Positions 1 to 8,076 of a DNA stretch of 64,000 nt are shown here, piece after piece. Under the pieces are notes generated by a model. It saw only the letters and a list, made by a program, of their open reading frames with translations, had not been told where the DNA came from and ran no database searches. The translations under genes and the position numbers were made by a program. Source of the DNA: an uncultured Flavobacteriales bacterium (GTDB lineage Bacteria > Bacteroidota > Bacteroidia > Flavobacteriales_E > Vicingaceae); contig CAJXMH010000006.1 of assembly GCA_913056345.1 (NCBI GenBank), positions 62,001 through 126,000 on the forward strand, given 5' to 3'. How positions within the stretch are numbered: the first letter of the stretch is position 1; each line of letters begins with the position of its first letter.

Positions 1-803
1 TGGTAAGTCTTGTCAAATCCATTATACACCCATTGATTCATCTGCCTCCACAGTGCAGTCACTTTCGCATCACCCTGCTCCCATTTTCTAAGCATTTCTT
101 GTGCCTCTAACAAAATAGAAGCTTCTTTCTTAGCCTCCTCTTCTGTTTTCCCATCTGCTATGAGATCAGCTTGTTCTTTTTTATAAGCTTGATCAAAAGC
201 AACATAATACTTCCCTACCAAATGATCTCCTTTTAGACCGCTTGACTGCGGAGTTTCTCCATTTCCAAACTTTTGCCAAGCAAGCATCGATTTACAAATA
301 TGAATCCCTCTATCGTTTATAATTTGGACCTTGTAAACCTCATGTCCATTAGCCTTTAATAGTTCAGCTAAAGCATGACCCAAGAAAATATTCCGAAGGT
401 GACCAAGGTGAAGTGGTTTATTAGTGTTTGGAGAGGCATACTCTATCATTACCTTGGACTTGCTATTGGCTTCTGCAAAACCGAAGCGAGGTTTGGCTAT
501 TTCGGTTTTAAAGAAATTAAGCCAATAAGCCTGAGAAATTGTTAAGTTCAAAAAGCCCTTCACAACATTAAAGTCTGCTACTAACTCTTCTGATTCCTTT
601 AAGGCGTTTCCAATTAGCTGAGCAGTTTGTTCAGGTGACTTTTTACTCCATTTCAACAACGGAAATACCACGAGCGTAAGGTCTCCATCAAATTCTTTTC
701 TGGTGCTTTGAAACTGAAGCTGAGATAATTCTATTGAATGGTCAAACAATTGCTGAAATACCGCTTGTATTGCTTGTCCTAAATGGCCTTCTAACTTATT
801 CAT
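1..803 (-). CDS. argS: Arginyl-tRNA synthetase, N-terminal part (cut by window edge)
   Basis: Class I aminoacyl-tRNA synthetase charging tRNA-Arg with arginine in the cytoplasm. I translated the strand by hand: the protein opens MNKLEGHLGQAIQAVF and has the extended HIGH signature EYASPNTNKPLHLGHLRN at about residues 121-138 (HLGH 132-135), diagnostic of ArgS. The N-terminal additive domain (about residues 1-110), which recognises the tRNA, precedes it. About 267 codons are visible; the KMSKS loop and anticodon-binding domain lie outside the window. Its ATG overlaps the last 8 bases of the upstream arginase gene, so the two are probably translated from one message. Confidence 0.95.
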   Translation of the reverse strand, partial: MNKLEGHLGQAIQAVFQQLFDHSIELSQLQFQSTRKEFDGDLTLVVFPLLKWSKKSPEQTAQLIGNALKESEELVADFNVVKGFLNLTISQAYWLNFFKTEIAKPRFGFAEANSKSKVMIEYASPNTNKPLHLGHLRNIFLGHALAELLKANGHEVYKVQIINDRGIHICKSMLAWQKFGNGETPQSSGLKGDHLVGKYYVAFDQAYKKEQADLIADGKTEEEAKKEASILLEAQEMLRKWEQGDAKVTALWRQMNQWVYNGFDKTY

Positions 804-1761
804 TTTCGTTCATTTGTTCAATTAACACTGCTGTTTCATTCAAGATCTTGAAAGCAGTTTCAGCCATCATATTTCCTTTATTATCTAGCGTAGGGTTAAC
901 TTCCACAAGCTCAAAACAGACAACCTTTCGCGACTTTATAATTTCCGCAATCAGGCTTTGAGCCTCCTCTGGTAAAAACCCATTGGGCACAGGCGTACCT
1001 GTTCCTCTTGAAACCTTATCTGAATCCATACTATCCACATCAAAAGACAGGTAGATTATGTCACAGTTATCTAATTTTTCTAAAGCTTCTTTGGCTGCCT
1101 TTTCAATGCCCTTTTCTCGGCTCTCCTTAACCGTGAAGTTTTTGATTCCTTCTCTTTCCATGAGCTCTTCTTCAGGCTTCTCGGTATCACGAACCCCAAA
1201 AAAAACCAAGTCCTCTGCTTTGATCTTGGGGCTAATACCGCCCAAGTTCTTCAAGGCATTCCAATTACTTAAAGCTTCCTCCTCAGGTTCTTTTACCTTG
1301 CATACCTCATTATCTTCAGCGAGCGCAGTAGCAAGAGGCATTCCATGTACATTACCTGTAGGTGAAGTAAAAGGTGAATGAAGGTCTCCGTGGGCATCGA
1401 CCCATATTACACCTAGACGTTTTTCAGGATAAGCCATTTTTATCCCGGCTATTGTACCACCTGCAGAAGCGTGGTCAGCTGCAATTACCAAAGGATAATC
1501 GCCCTCTATTAAGACTTCTTTGACCTGATCAGCAAGTCGTTGATAGACTTTTTTAATCCCCTTAATGCGTATAGCTGAAGGAGTTTCTACTGCTTGAAAA
1601 AGCAAGTCGTTTTCATCCTTAATAGAAACAGAATCATAACGACTGAAAAAATCACTTTTTTGATTTAAAGAAGCAACCTTTAGTGCCTCTATCCCAAGGC
1701 TTGCACCCCTTGTTCCTGCCCCAATCTCGGATTTATTTTCTATAAGCTTTAAGTTTTTCAT
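796..1761 (-). CDS. rocF: Arginase / ureohydrolase family protein
   Basis: Manganese enzyme of the ureohydrolase superfamily, most like arginase (arginine to ornithine and urea). Metal ligands visible from the chosen start: H97 in AADHAS, the DAHGD motif at 122-126 followed by LHSPFTSPTGNVHG (arginase-type substrate loop), and SFDVDSMD with D241 and D243. Length (321 aa) is normal. I start at MKNLKL because the in-frame ATG at 1782 lies inside a TAnnTTTG promoter box. It overlaps argS by 8 bp, so arginine breakdown and arginine charging share a transcript. Formimidoylglutamase or agmatinase activity is less likely given the substrate loop. Confidence 0.85.
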   Translation of the reverse strand: MKNLKLIENKSEIGAGTRGASLGIEALKVASLNQKSDFFSRYDSVSIKDENDLLFQAVETPSAIRIKGIKKVYQRLADQVKEVLIEGDYPLVIAADHASAGGTIAGIKMAYPEKRLGVIWVDAHGDLHSPFTSPTGNVHGMPLATALAEDNEVCKVKEPEEEALSNWNALKNLGGISPKIKAEDLVFFGVRDTEKPEEELMEREGIKNFTVKESREKGIEKAAKEALEKLDNCDIIYLSFDVDSMDSDKVSRGTGTPVPNGFLPEEAQSLIAEIIKSRKVVCFELVEVNPTLDNKGNMMAETAFKILNETAVLIEQMNENE

Positions 1762-1779
1762 GGGTTTGAAATTTGCTTG

Positions 1780-1787
1780 CAAAACTA
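1780..1787 (-). promoter_or_regulatory. -7 promoter box TAGTTTTG for arginase-argS
   Basis: Perfect match to the Bacteroidota -7 consensus TAnnTTTG, 18 bp before the arginase ATG used here. No TTG at the expected -33 spacing was seen. The box covers the alternative upstream ATG, so it decides the start. Confidence 0.5.
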
Positions 1788-1911
1788 ATTAATCTAAAAA
1801 GGTATTGAGTACTATTCAAAGCCCCTTGCGCTACTAGCATGCTTTTGTCGAGCCAAATTGATTTTCTGTCAGATTAAAGCTCTAATTAATCGAAATACAA
1901 GGATAACTTTT

Positions 1912-1919
1912 TATATTTG
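1912..1919 (+). promoter_or_regulatory. -7 promoter box TATATTTG before the lipoprotein gene
   Basis: Perfect TAnnTTTG match 40 bp before the ATG of the lipoprotein gene at 1960. No convincing -33 TTG was found at the usual spacing. Confidence 0.4.
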
Positions 1920-1959
1920 TATGTTCAGCAATTTAATTGCTTACACACAGGTCATTTGC

Positions 1960-2670
1960 ATGAAATTAACCAACTTAATGCGTAGTAAAATTACCGTGCT
2001 CATCTTACTGTTTGCTTTCTTAAGCAGTTGTGAAGGGGATTTTATTACTTCCAAAATGCAAGAAGGTGTGATTCACTACAGAATTGAATACCCTTCAATA
2101 CCTGCTGATAACTACATGCTTGATCTTATGCCCAAAGAAATGACCACCTCCTTTAGCGATGGTGAGTTTCGCAGCGATATTAGTGCAGGGATGGGTTTGT
2201 TTCGCACATCCATTATATTCAACCATGAACAAGAAGGACTTGTGCATTCATTAAAATTACTCAATAAAAAATATGCAAGCAGCTTAACGGCAAACGAAAT
2301 TGCAATAGTTAATCCTCATTTTAAAGAGATAAATGTCAAAGAAACGGGCAAGTCTAAAACAATTGCAGGCCTGAAATGCAGTGAGGTTCTTGTTGAAATG
2401 AAAGGTGACAGCTTGTGGCAATTTAAACTCTACTACACCAGCGAAATAAACATTGATGAGCCAAATCGTTTTACTCCATTCAAAGCCATAGATGGTGTTT
2501 TGATGGAATACGAGATGATCAACTATGACACACATATGCGCTTTGTAGCTGAACGAATCGAAAGCAAAGAGATTAACCACGAAAGCTTGAAACTTGAGAA
2601 GGATTACGAAATGGTTTCAGCTAGCAGACTCAATGATGAGATTAAGGCAATTTTTGCCAAGGTTAAATGA
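1960..2670 (+). CDS. Secreted lipoprotein of unknown function (DUF4412-like)
   Basis: 236 aa with a lipoprotein signal peptide: basic start, hydrophobic stretch, and lipobox LSSC with the lipidated Cys at about residue 24. The mature part starts a beta-rich domain with a pattern shared by the next gene: an opening 'GVIHYRIEYP', an 'IAGLKCSEVLVEM' segment, then 'FKLYYTSEIN' and 'KAIDGVLMEYEM'. This order is typical of DUF4412/GLPGLI-like Bacteroidota envelope proteins; function unknown. The two genes look like diverged tandem paralogues. The start could also be the ATG at 1978; the longer frame from 1858 begins with an unlikely TTG. Confidence 0.7.
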   Translation: MKLTNLMRSKITVLILLFAFLSSCEGDFITSKMQEGVIHYRIEYPSIPADNYMLDLMPKEMTTSFSDGEFRSDISAGMGLFRTSIIFNHEQEGLVHSLKLLNKKYASSLTANEIAIVNPHFKEINVKETGKSKTIAGLKCSEVLVEMKGDSLWQFKLYYTSEINIDEPNRFTPFKAIDGVLMEYEMINYDTHMRFVAERIESKEINHESLKLEKDYEMVSASRLNDEIKAIFAKVK

Positions 2671-2722
2671 TTTTGGAATACTCTTTGCTTACTTTTCCAC
2701 TTTAAACTATAAAACTGAAGAA

Positions 2723-3370
2723 ATGAAAAAGATTACATTACTATTAAGCTTAATATTTAGCATTGGACTCTTTGCCCAAGATGATTTTAGCGGAATTATT
2801 AGCTATGAAATCAGCTATGAAGACATGAATGACCAAATGAAGCAAATGGAATCGATGTTGCCTAAATCCATGACAGTTGAAATAAAGGATGGCATGTCTA
2901 AAACAATCCAACCGAATGCGATGGGCGGTGAAACAATTGTAATTAGTAACAACGAATCAGGAGAGTCGCTTACTTTGATGAATATGATGGGCAACAAAAT
3001 TGCTCTGAAGTCTGATAAAGAGGATATGGAAAAAGCCCAAGAAGAAAGTGACATTGAAATAGAGTACCTTGATGAGACCATGGAAATTGCAGGCTATGAG
3101 TGTAAAAAAGCTCTGATCACGGCTGACGATGGCAGCGAGGTAGTAGTGTATTATACAAACGAATTACCAAGCGCTAATGTGAGTAGCAACATGAAGCAGA
3201 TTGATGGATTTCCAATGCAAATGGAAATTTCTCAAGAAATGTTTACCATGATCACCAAGGTTACCGAGGTAAATGAAACCAAGGTCAAAAAGATCAAAAT
3301 GGAAGTTCCGTCTGATTATGACCTTAAAACAAAAGAAGAACTTCAAAAAATGATGGGCGGCGGTAATTAA
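2723..3370 (+). CDS. DUF4412-like secreted protein
   Basis: 215 aa with a signal peptide (MKKITLLLSLIFSIGLFAQ, cleaved after about residue 19), probably periplasmic or outer-membrane associated. Domain landmarks: 'FSGIISYEISYEDM', 'MTVEIKDGMSKT', 'IAGYECKKALIT' and 'VVVYYTNELP', matching the preceding lipoprotein in order, so the pair is likely a tandem duplication. Methionine- and acid-rich. The frame is open upstream to 2594 but that part overlaps the lipoprotein gene; the ATG at 2723 with its clean signal peptide is the start. A terminator hairpin follows. Biological role unknown. Confidence 0.75.
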   Translation: MKKITLLLSLIFSIGLFAQDDFSGIISYEISYEDMNDQMKQMESMLPKSMTVEIKDGMSKTIQPNAMGGETIVISNNESGESLTLMNMMGNKIALKSDKEDMEKAQEESDIEIEYLDETMEIAGYECKKALITADDGSEVVVYYTNELPSANVSSNMKQIDGFPMQMEISQEMFTMITKVTEVNETKVKKIKMEVPSDYDLKTKEELQKMMGGGN

Positions 3371-3394
3371 GCAATCCGTTGTTAAAAACTTTGC

Positions 3395-3427
3395 AAAGCC
3401 GTTTTCTCAAGCCGAGGAAACGGCTTT
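3395..3427 (+). terminator. Hairpin terminator after the DUF4412-like gene
   Basis: Inverted repeat AAAGCCGTTT ... AAACGGCTTT (10-bp perfect arms, 13-nt loop) 25 bp after the stop codon, followed by a short T-rich tract. Confidence 0.6.
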
Positions 3428-3434
3428 ACTTTTG
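3427..3434 (+). promoter_or_regulatory. -7 promoter box TACTTTTG for ftsK
   Basis: Perfect TAnnTTTG match starting in the last base of the preceding terminator hairpin and 29 bp before the ftsK ATG. No -33 TTG at the usual spacing. Confidence 0.45.
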
Positions 3435-3462
3435 TACATTAGACTATTATAAGTAAAGCTGA

Positions 3463-6039
3463 ATGGCCCAAAATCGTTTCAAATCAAACTCATCTGAAGA
3501 GCCTACTGATACTGGTAGTAAGAAGCGAAAAAAGAAAACTAAAACGAAAACGAACTCCTCTAATAAATTCAAGGAGCTGCTAAATCAAGCAAAAGGTTTG
3601 TTTAAAAATGAGAAAGCAAAGCAGATAACAGGCTTATTATTCATTTTGCTTTCAGCCTATCTCCTAATCGCTTTTACTTCATTTTTATTTACTTGGAAAA
3701 TTGATCAAAGTAAAGTTGAATTACCCTTTTGGGAGTTTATGCTTAACGCTGATATTGCAGTAGAAAACTGGTTAGGAAAATTAGGAGCTAGCTTATCACA
3801 CCTGTTCATTTACCAATGGTTTGGAATTGCGTCTTTTCTTTTTGTTGGTTTATTTTTCTTAATCGGCTTTAGAATTCTATTCAAGATTTCTTTAGTACCC
3901 ATTATCAGTTCGCTCAGAATCAGTTTCTTTATTCTTTTTTGGTCTGCCCTCTTTTTTGGATTCTTTTTTAAAGACGACCTCTATTTTTTAGGTGGAGCTA
4001 TTGGCTATGAATTAAATAATTTCCTTAGCAGCTTGCTCGGAAAAGCAGGTAGTGGAATTTTGATCTTTTTCATTTTGGCAGGCTTCCTAATCGTTAGCCT
4101 TAACCTAGGGCAACACATCAAACAACTTTTTACTAGTAAAAGCGAGCAAGCTGATGAACCTACAGAGACTAGCGAAGAGTCAGAGAGGCCTGCAGAAACA
4201 TCTGAACAGAAAGAAGATGAGGAAGAAAAGAATGAGCCAATTGACGAAGAACAAGAATCTGAAGACTTAGAGACTAGTCAAAAAGAGGAAAACGCAAACG
4301 CAACTGATAATCTCGAAGTCGAGCCAATTGATGAAAACAATAATGACGCTGAACCAAAAGCTAAGGAAAACGAAGATGGTTCAATAGAGCTTGAAGCAGA
4401 AAGCAGTAATAAAGAAGAGGTTACTAAGTCGGACGATGATGATGTATCATTGGAGATTGAAGAACCTACCGAAAAAGAAGAAAAGTTAACGGAAGACGAA
4501 GTCAATAAGAAAGTAAAAGACTTTGGGGAATATGACCCAAAACTTGAACTTTCTAATTATCAAATGCCCGGCATTGAATTACTTAGAGACCATGGTGATG
4601 GAGAGATCAAGGTAGATAAGGAGGAATTAGAAGCCAATAAGAACCGGATCGTTAATACGCTAGAAAACTACAACATAAAGATTCAAACCATAAAAGCTAC
4701 CATTGGCCCAACGGTTACGCTTTATGAAATTGTACCAGCTCCTGGTGTTCGTATTTCAAAGATCAAAAACCTAGAAGATGATATTGCATTAAGTTTGGCC
4801 GCATTAGGTATTCGAATCATTGCCCCTATTCCAGGCAAAGGGACTATTGGTATAGAAGTACCCAACCAAAACCCTGATATCATTTCTATGAAAACGGTAA
4901 TTGCAACTGATAAGTTTCAGAATGCAAAGCATGATTTACCGGTTGCATTGGGTAAAACCATTTCGAATGAGACATTTGTCTTTGACCTAGCTAAAATGCC
5001 TCACCTATTAATGGCAGGAGCCACAGGTCAGGGAAAGTCTGTTGGTTTGAATGCAGTGTTAACTTCTCTACTTTACAAAAAGCACCCTGCTCAGTTAAAG
5101 TTTGTGCTAGTAGATCCTAAAAAAGTTGAACTTACTTTATTTAATAAGATAGAACGTCATTTTCTAGCTAAACTACCAGATACTGAGGAGGCCATTATTA
5201 CTGATAATCAAAAGGTAATCAACACCTTGAATTCATTGTGTATCGAAATGGACGATCGCTATGAATTGCTGAAATCGGCGTATGTTAGGAACATAAAAGA
5301 GTACAACGCAAAATTCATTGCACGAAAATTGAATCCAGAAAATGGGCACAAGTACCTCCCTTACATCGTACTGGTGATAGATGAATTTGCTGACCTGATC
5401 ATGACTGCCGGAAAAGAGGTGGAACAACCTATTGCTCGATTAGCGCAATTGGCAAGAGCTATCGGGATTCACTTAATCATTGCAACACAACGCCCTTCCA
5501 CCAATATTATTACAGGATCTATAAAAGCAAACTTCCCTGCTCGAATAGCCTTTAGGGTTACTTCAGGCATTGATTCTAGAACTATCCTAGATTCAGGCGG
5601 AGCAGAACAACTAATTGGCCGTGGAGATATGTTACTTTCAACAGGCAGCGATTTAATCCGCTTGCAATGTGCCTTTGTAGATACGCCAGAAGTTGAAGAA
5701 CTTACTGAATTCATTGGTAATCAAAGAGGCTATCCCGACGCTCACCTCCTACCAGAATACCTTGATGAAGACAGCAAAGCTGCAGGAGAGGTAGATCTTT
5801 CAGAAAGAGATGCTCTTTTTGAAGATGCAGCTAGAGTGATTGTCCAACACCAACAAGGATCTGCTTCACTCTTGCAAAGGAGACTTAAATTAGGTTACAA
5901 CAGAGCCGGAAGAATAATTGATCAATTGGAAGCTGCCGGAATTATTGGTCCATTTGAAGGAAGTAAGGCTAGACAAGTATTAATAGCCGACGAAAATAGT
6001 TTGGAACAGTTATTGAAAGAGATCAATCAAAATAATTAA
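3463..6039 (+). CDS. ftsK: FtsK/SpoIIIE DNA translocase
   Basis: Septal DNA pump (858 aa) that clears chromosome ends and activates XerCD recombination at division. Order: basic N-terminus, four membrane segments (about residues 50-75, 115-135, 140-165, 190-212), a Glu/Ser-rich acidic linker (about 225-350), then the motor with Walker A GATGQGKS at 519-526 and Walker B VIDEFADLI (D640, E641), the 'RLAQLARAIGIHLIIATQRPS' segment, and a C-terminal winged-helix gamma domain ('GSASLLQRRLKLGYNRAGRIID', about 790-815) that reads polar DNA motifs. Followed 4 bp later by the lolA-like gene, an arrangement I know from other Bacteroidota. Confidence 0.96.
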   Translation: MAQNRFKSNSSEEPTDTGSKKRKKKTKTKTNSSNKFKELLNQAKGLFKNEKAKQITGLLFILLSAYLLIAFTSFLFTWKIDQSKVELPFWEFMLNADIAVENWLGKLGASLSHLFIYQWFGIASFLFVGLFFLIGFRILFKISLVPIISSLRISFFILFWSALFFGFFFKDDLYFLGGAIGYELNNFLSSLLGKAGSGILIFFILAGFLIVSLNLGQHIKQLFTSKSEQADEPTETSEESERPAETSEQKEDEEEKNEPIDEEQESEDLETSQKEENANATDNLEVEPIDENNNDAEPKAKENEDGSIELEAESSNKEEVTKSDDDDVSLEIEEPTEKEEKLTEDEVNKKVKDFGEYDPKLELSNYQMPGIELLRDHGDGEIKVDKEELEANKNRIVNTLENYNIKIQTIKATIGPTVTLYEIVPAPGVRISKIKNLEDDIALSLAALGIRIIAPIPGKGTIGIEVPNQNPDIISMKTVIATDKFQNAKHDLPVALGKTISNETFVFDLAKMPHLLMAGATGQGKSVGLNAVLTSLLYKKHPAQLKFVLVDPKKVELTLFNKIERHFLAKLPDTEEAIITDNQKVINTLNSLCIEMDDRYELLKSAYVRNIKEYNAKFIARKLNPENGHKYLPYIVLVIDEFADLIMTAGKEVEQPIARLAQLARAIGIHLIIATQRPSTNIITGSIKANFPARIAFRVTSGIDSRTILDSGGAEQLIGRGDMLLSTGSDLIRLQCAFVDTPEVEELTEFIGNQRGYPDAHLLPEYLDEDSKAAGEVDLSERDALFEDAARVIVQHQQGSASLLQRRLKLGYNRAGRIIDQLEAAGIIGPFEGSKARQVLIADENSLEQLLKEINQNN

Positions 6040-6043
6040 TGAA

Positions 6044-6685
6044 ATGAGAAAAAATATTCTACTTTACTTATCACTGGCACTTTTTAGTCTAACTAGTAGC
6101 GCCCAAGAAGCAAAACAAATATTAGATGAGCTTAGCGATAAGGCTGCCAATTACAAAAGCATGGAAGCTGACTTTAGCTACAGAATGCTAAACGATGCCG
6201 ACGGTATAGATGAGATGCAAAAAGGAAGTATACTGACATCAGGGGAAAAATATAACCTTGAGATTGCAGGTCAAAAAATTATTTCTGACGGTAAAACTGT
6301 ATGGACAGTGATTGAAGACGCAGAGGAAGTGCAAATTAGCAATGTTCCTGAAGAGGACGAAGCAGCAGAAGAATACATTAGCCCCACTAAAATTTTAACT
6401 TTATGGGAGAAAGGGTTTAAATACAAGTATGTAGGCTCTGAAAACCTTAATGGAGCAGCTCATCACCTTATCGATCTCTTTCCTGAAGATCCTTCTGATA
6501 AAAGCTTCCATACCATTAAGCTATTTATCAATAAAGCTAAGATGGAAGTAACTAAGATCAACATTAAAGGGAAAGACGGTACAGACTACATCTACTCCAT
6601 CGATGAGTTTAACGTAAACGGTAATATAGCTGAGGGGCAATTTACCTTCAATAAGCCAAATTACGACGTGATTGACCTTAGGTAA
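6044..6685 (+). CDS. lolA: LolA-like outer-membrane lipoprotein carrier protein
   Basis: 213-aa periplasmic protein with a signal peptide ending near 'SLTSSAQ' (residue 20). Resembles LolA, which ferries lipoproteins from the inner to the outer membrane: 'AKQILDELSDKAANYKSMEADFSYRM', 'KYNLEIAGQKIISDGKTVWTV' and a C-terminal 'FTFNKPNYDVIDLR' fit the LolA half-barrel. Acid-rich insertion around residues 92-115. It lies 4 bp after ftsK and is probably cotranscribed. Bacteroidota LolA homologues are diverged, so the carrier role is inferred from family and context. Confidence 0.8.
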   Translation: MRKNILLYLSLALFSLTSSAQEAKQILDELSDKAANYKSMEADFSYRMLNDADGIDEMQKGSILTSGEKYNLEIAGQKIISDGKTVWTVIEDAEEVQISNVPEEDEAAEEYISPTKILTLWEKGFKYKYVGSENLNGAAHHLIDLFPEDPSDKSFHTIKLFINKAKMEVTKINIKGKDGTDYIYSIDEFNVNGNIAEGQFTFNKPNYDVIDLR

Positions 6686-6688
6686 GAG

Positions 6689-7168
6689 CTATAAAGTGGC
6701 AAAATAGTTGCTGAGCTGATAAATTTGTAATTGCTTCTCAGTTAACTTTTCTAGTACCTGACTACCAACCTTAACCTGTTGGCCAGCCTCGAATATAACT
6801 GGATTCGCATGCCCTTTTTGGTCGTAATAAAAGCCTTTCAGCTTTCCATCTTTACCCTCAGAAAAGTTAAACTTTACTTCCCCTCTATCCCAGAAAGAAT
6901 TATCAGCGGCTAATACAATTCCAATATAATCATGCGTCTTTTCGGAGTTTTTAACCAAGGCAATAAAATACCTGCGGTCCTTTGTAGCATATATCCCTTC
7001 TAGTTTTTGAGCATTACCCATTTTTAAATATTGGTTAAAAGCAGGGAGATTGAAGTTTACCTTTTGCTTTTCAATTGGTTTTACATTTTTTGCATTCTGA
7101 CTATTTTCAGCTAAAACCGGTAAAGAAAATAATCCGACTAGGCTTAAAGAAATCATTAACTTTTTCAT
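6689..7168 (-). CDS. Secreted protein of unknown function
   Basis: 159 aa with a clear signal peptide (MKKLMISLSLVGLFSLPVLA). The mature part is beta-rich with 'KLEGIYATKDRRYFIALVKN', 'DYIGIVLAADNSFWDRGEVKFNF' and 'KGFYYDQKGHANPVIFEAG'. I recognise no family; the pattern of short strands suggests a small beta-barrel or beta-sandwich in the periplasm or outside. It stands alone, convergent with lolA (stop codons 3 bp apart) and has its own well-formed promoter. Function not assigned. Confidence 0.65.
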   Translation of the reverse strand: MKKLMISLSLVGLFSLPVLAENSQNAKNVKPIEKQKVNFNLPAFNQYLKMGNAQKLEGIYATKDRRYFIALVKNSEKTHDYIGIVLAADNSFWDRGEVKFNFSEGKDGKLKGFYYDQKGHANPVIFEAGQQVKVGSQVLEKLTEKQLQIYQLSNYFATL

Positions 7169-7197
7169 TTGTGTAGTTTTTATTGGTTTATACGGGT

Positions 7198-7227
7198 CAA
7201 ATTTAGCGTCTATATGGTATTATGCAA
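7198..7227 (-). promoter_or_regulatory. Promoter TTG-N19-TAAATTTG
   Basis: On the minus strand, TTG at 7227-7225, a 19-nt spacer and TAAATTTG at 7205-7198: a full match to the Bacteroidota consensus, 30 bp before the ATG of the secreted protein ending at 6689. Confidence 0.7.
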
Positions 7228-7508
7228 TACATAGTAGTATAAGTGGCATTAACACGCTTCTAGTAAGCTGATTTTATTGGACTTGAGCCCTATTCTTTAA
7301 AATTTAATTTTGGATGAACGGTAAAATAGATCTTTGCTTTTATCGCTCTGTTTGTAGGTGTGACGTTTTCGGCTTCAATTAGTTACAATTGATGTCGAAA
7401 ATACATCCCTCCTACGAATTGAATTTAAAAGCCCAACTGATCAAAGGATGTAGTAGCGCTTAATAGGTGCTTTTTTATAAATTCCAATTTTTTCTATTTC
7501 TTTACGGA
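7228..7508. other. Intergenic stretch without a recognised gene
   Basis: AT-rich spacer between the promoter of the secreted-protein gene and the broken membrane gene. I found no tRNA, no clear hairpin with T-run and no coding frame longer than a few dozen codons. It may hold the former promoter of the broken gene, but no clean TAnnTTTG was seen. Confidence 0.4.
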
Positions 7509-8070
7509 ATGAAGTCCACTACCCATCCGAAAATCCCGAAGTGGTTGATACGCCTGCAAGAAAATTCTTGGGAGATGGAAATACTCCTTTCAGGAGGAGT
7601 AGCCTTGGCAAATGGCTAATGATTTCTACCTAACGGACCTCCATTACATGAATCAATGGACTGATCAGAATCAATCAATGTACTTTGGTATAAACTCCAA
7701 GGTAATTAAAGGAGACTTAATGGAAGTTTATCTTCGTTATGATAAAGACTTTAACCTGATCATTGATCGAACTTCTGATTCTCTAAAAGAGCGAAACTTT
7801 GGAGAAGTAATTCAACTTTTAATAAATGATGAAGAAATTGAAACTCAATGGTTACCTGCAAAAAAGATAAATGGAGATATAGGGTTAGCTAGTATGATCA
7901 ATGTCGAGCACCTAAAAGAAGGCAGGCATAATCTTACCATAGCTACTAAATCAAAATATCAGGAAATACACAAAAAATACTTGAATCGACCATTTGAGAT
8001 TAATATCCCTTTTTGGATAGATAAGAGCAGGCTCTTTAAAGTTCAAACTAAGCATGATAGTCTAAACTAG
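7509..8070 (+). pseudogene. Broken membrane-protein gene: N-terminal and C-terminal remnants in different frames
   Basis: Two coding-like pieces abut. Frame 1 (7509-7619) encodes MKSTTHPKIPKWLIRLQENS followed by WEMEILLSGGVALANG and a stop. Frame 2 (7612-8070, 152 aa) encodes a soluble domain with 'DFYLTDLHYMNQ', 'VIKGDLMEVYLRYDKDFNLIID' and a C-terminal 'FEINIPFWIDKSRL'. From memory, Bacteroidota have a multi-span membrane protein family that starts with a 'WL..LQ..SWE.E.LISG' motif and ends with such a domain ('...GD.LE.F.RY...IPFW'). Here the membrane middle is missing and the two ends are out of frame, so an internal deletion is inferred. Alternatively 7612-8070 is a small expressed protein starting at ATG 7612. 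Confidence 0.6.
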
Positions 8071-8076
8071 AGTTCT

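Noticed and set aside
1858-1959. TTG-initiated extension of the lipoprotein gene
   Set aside because: It covers the TATATTTG promoter box and would bury the lipoprotein signal peptide.
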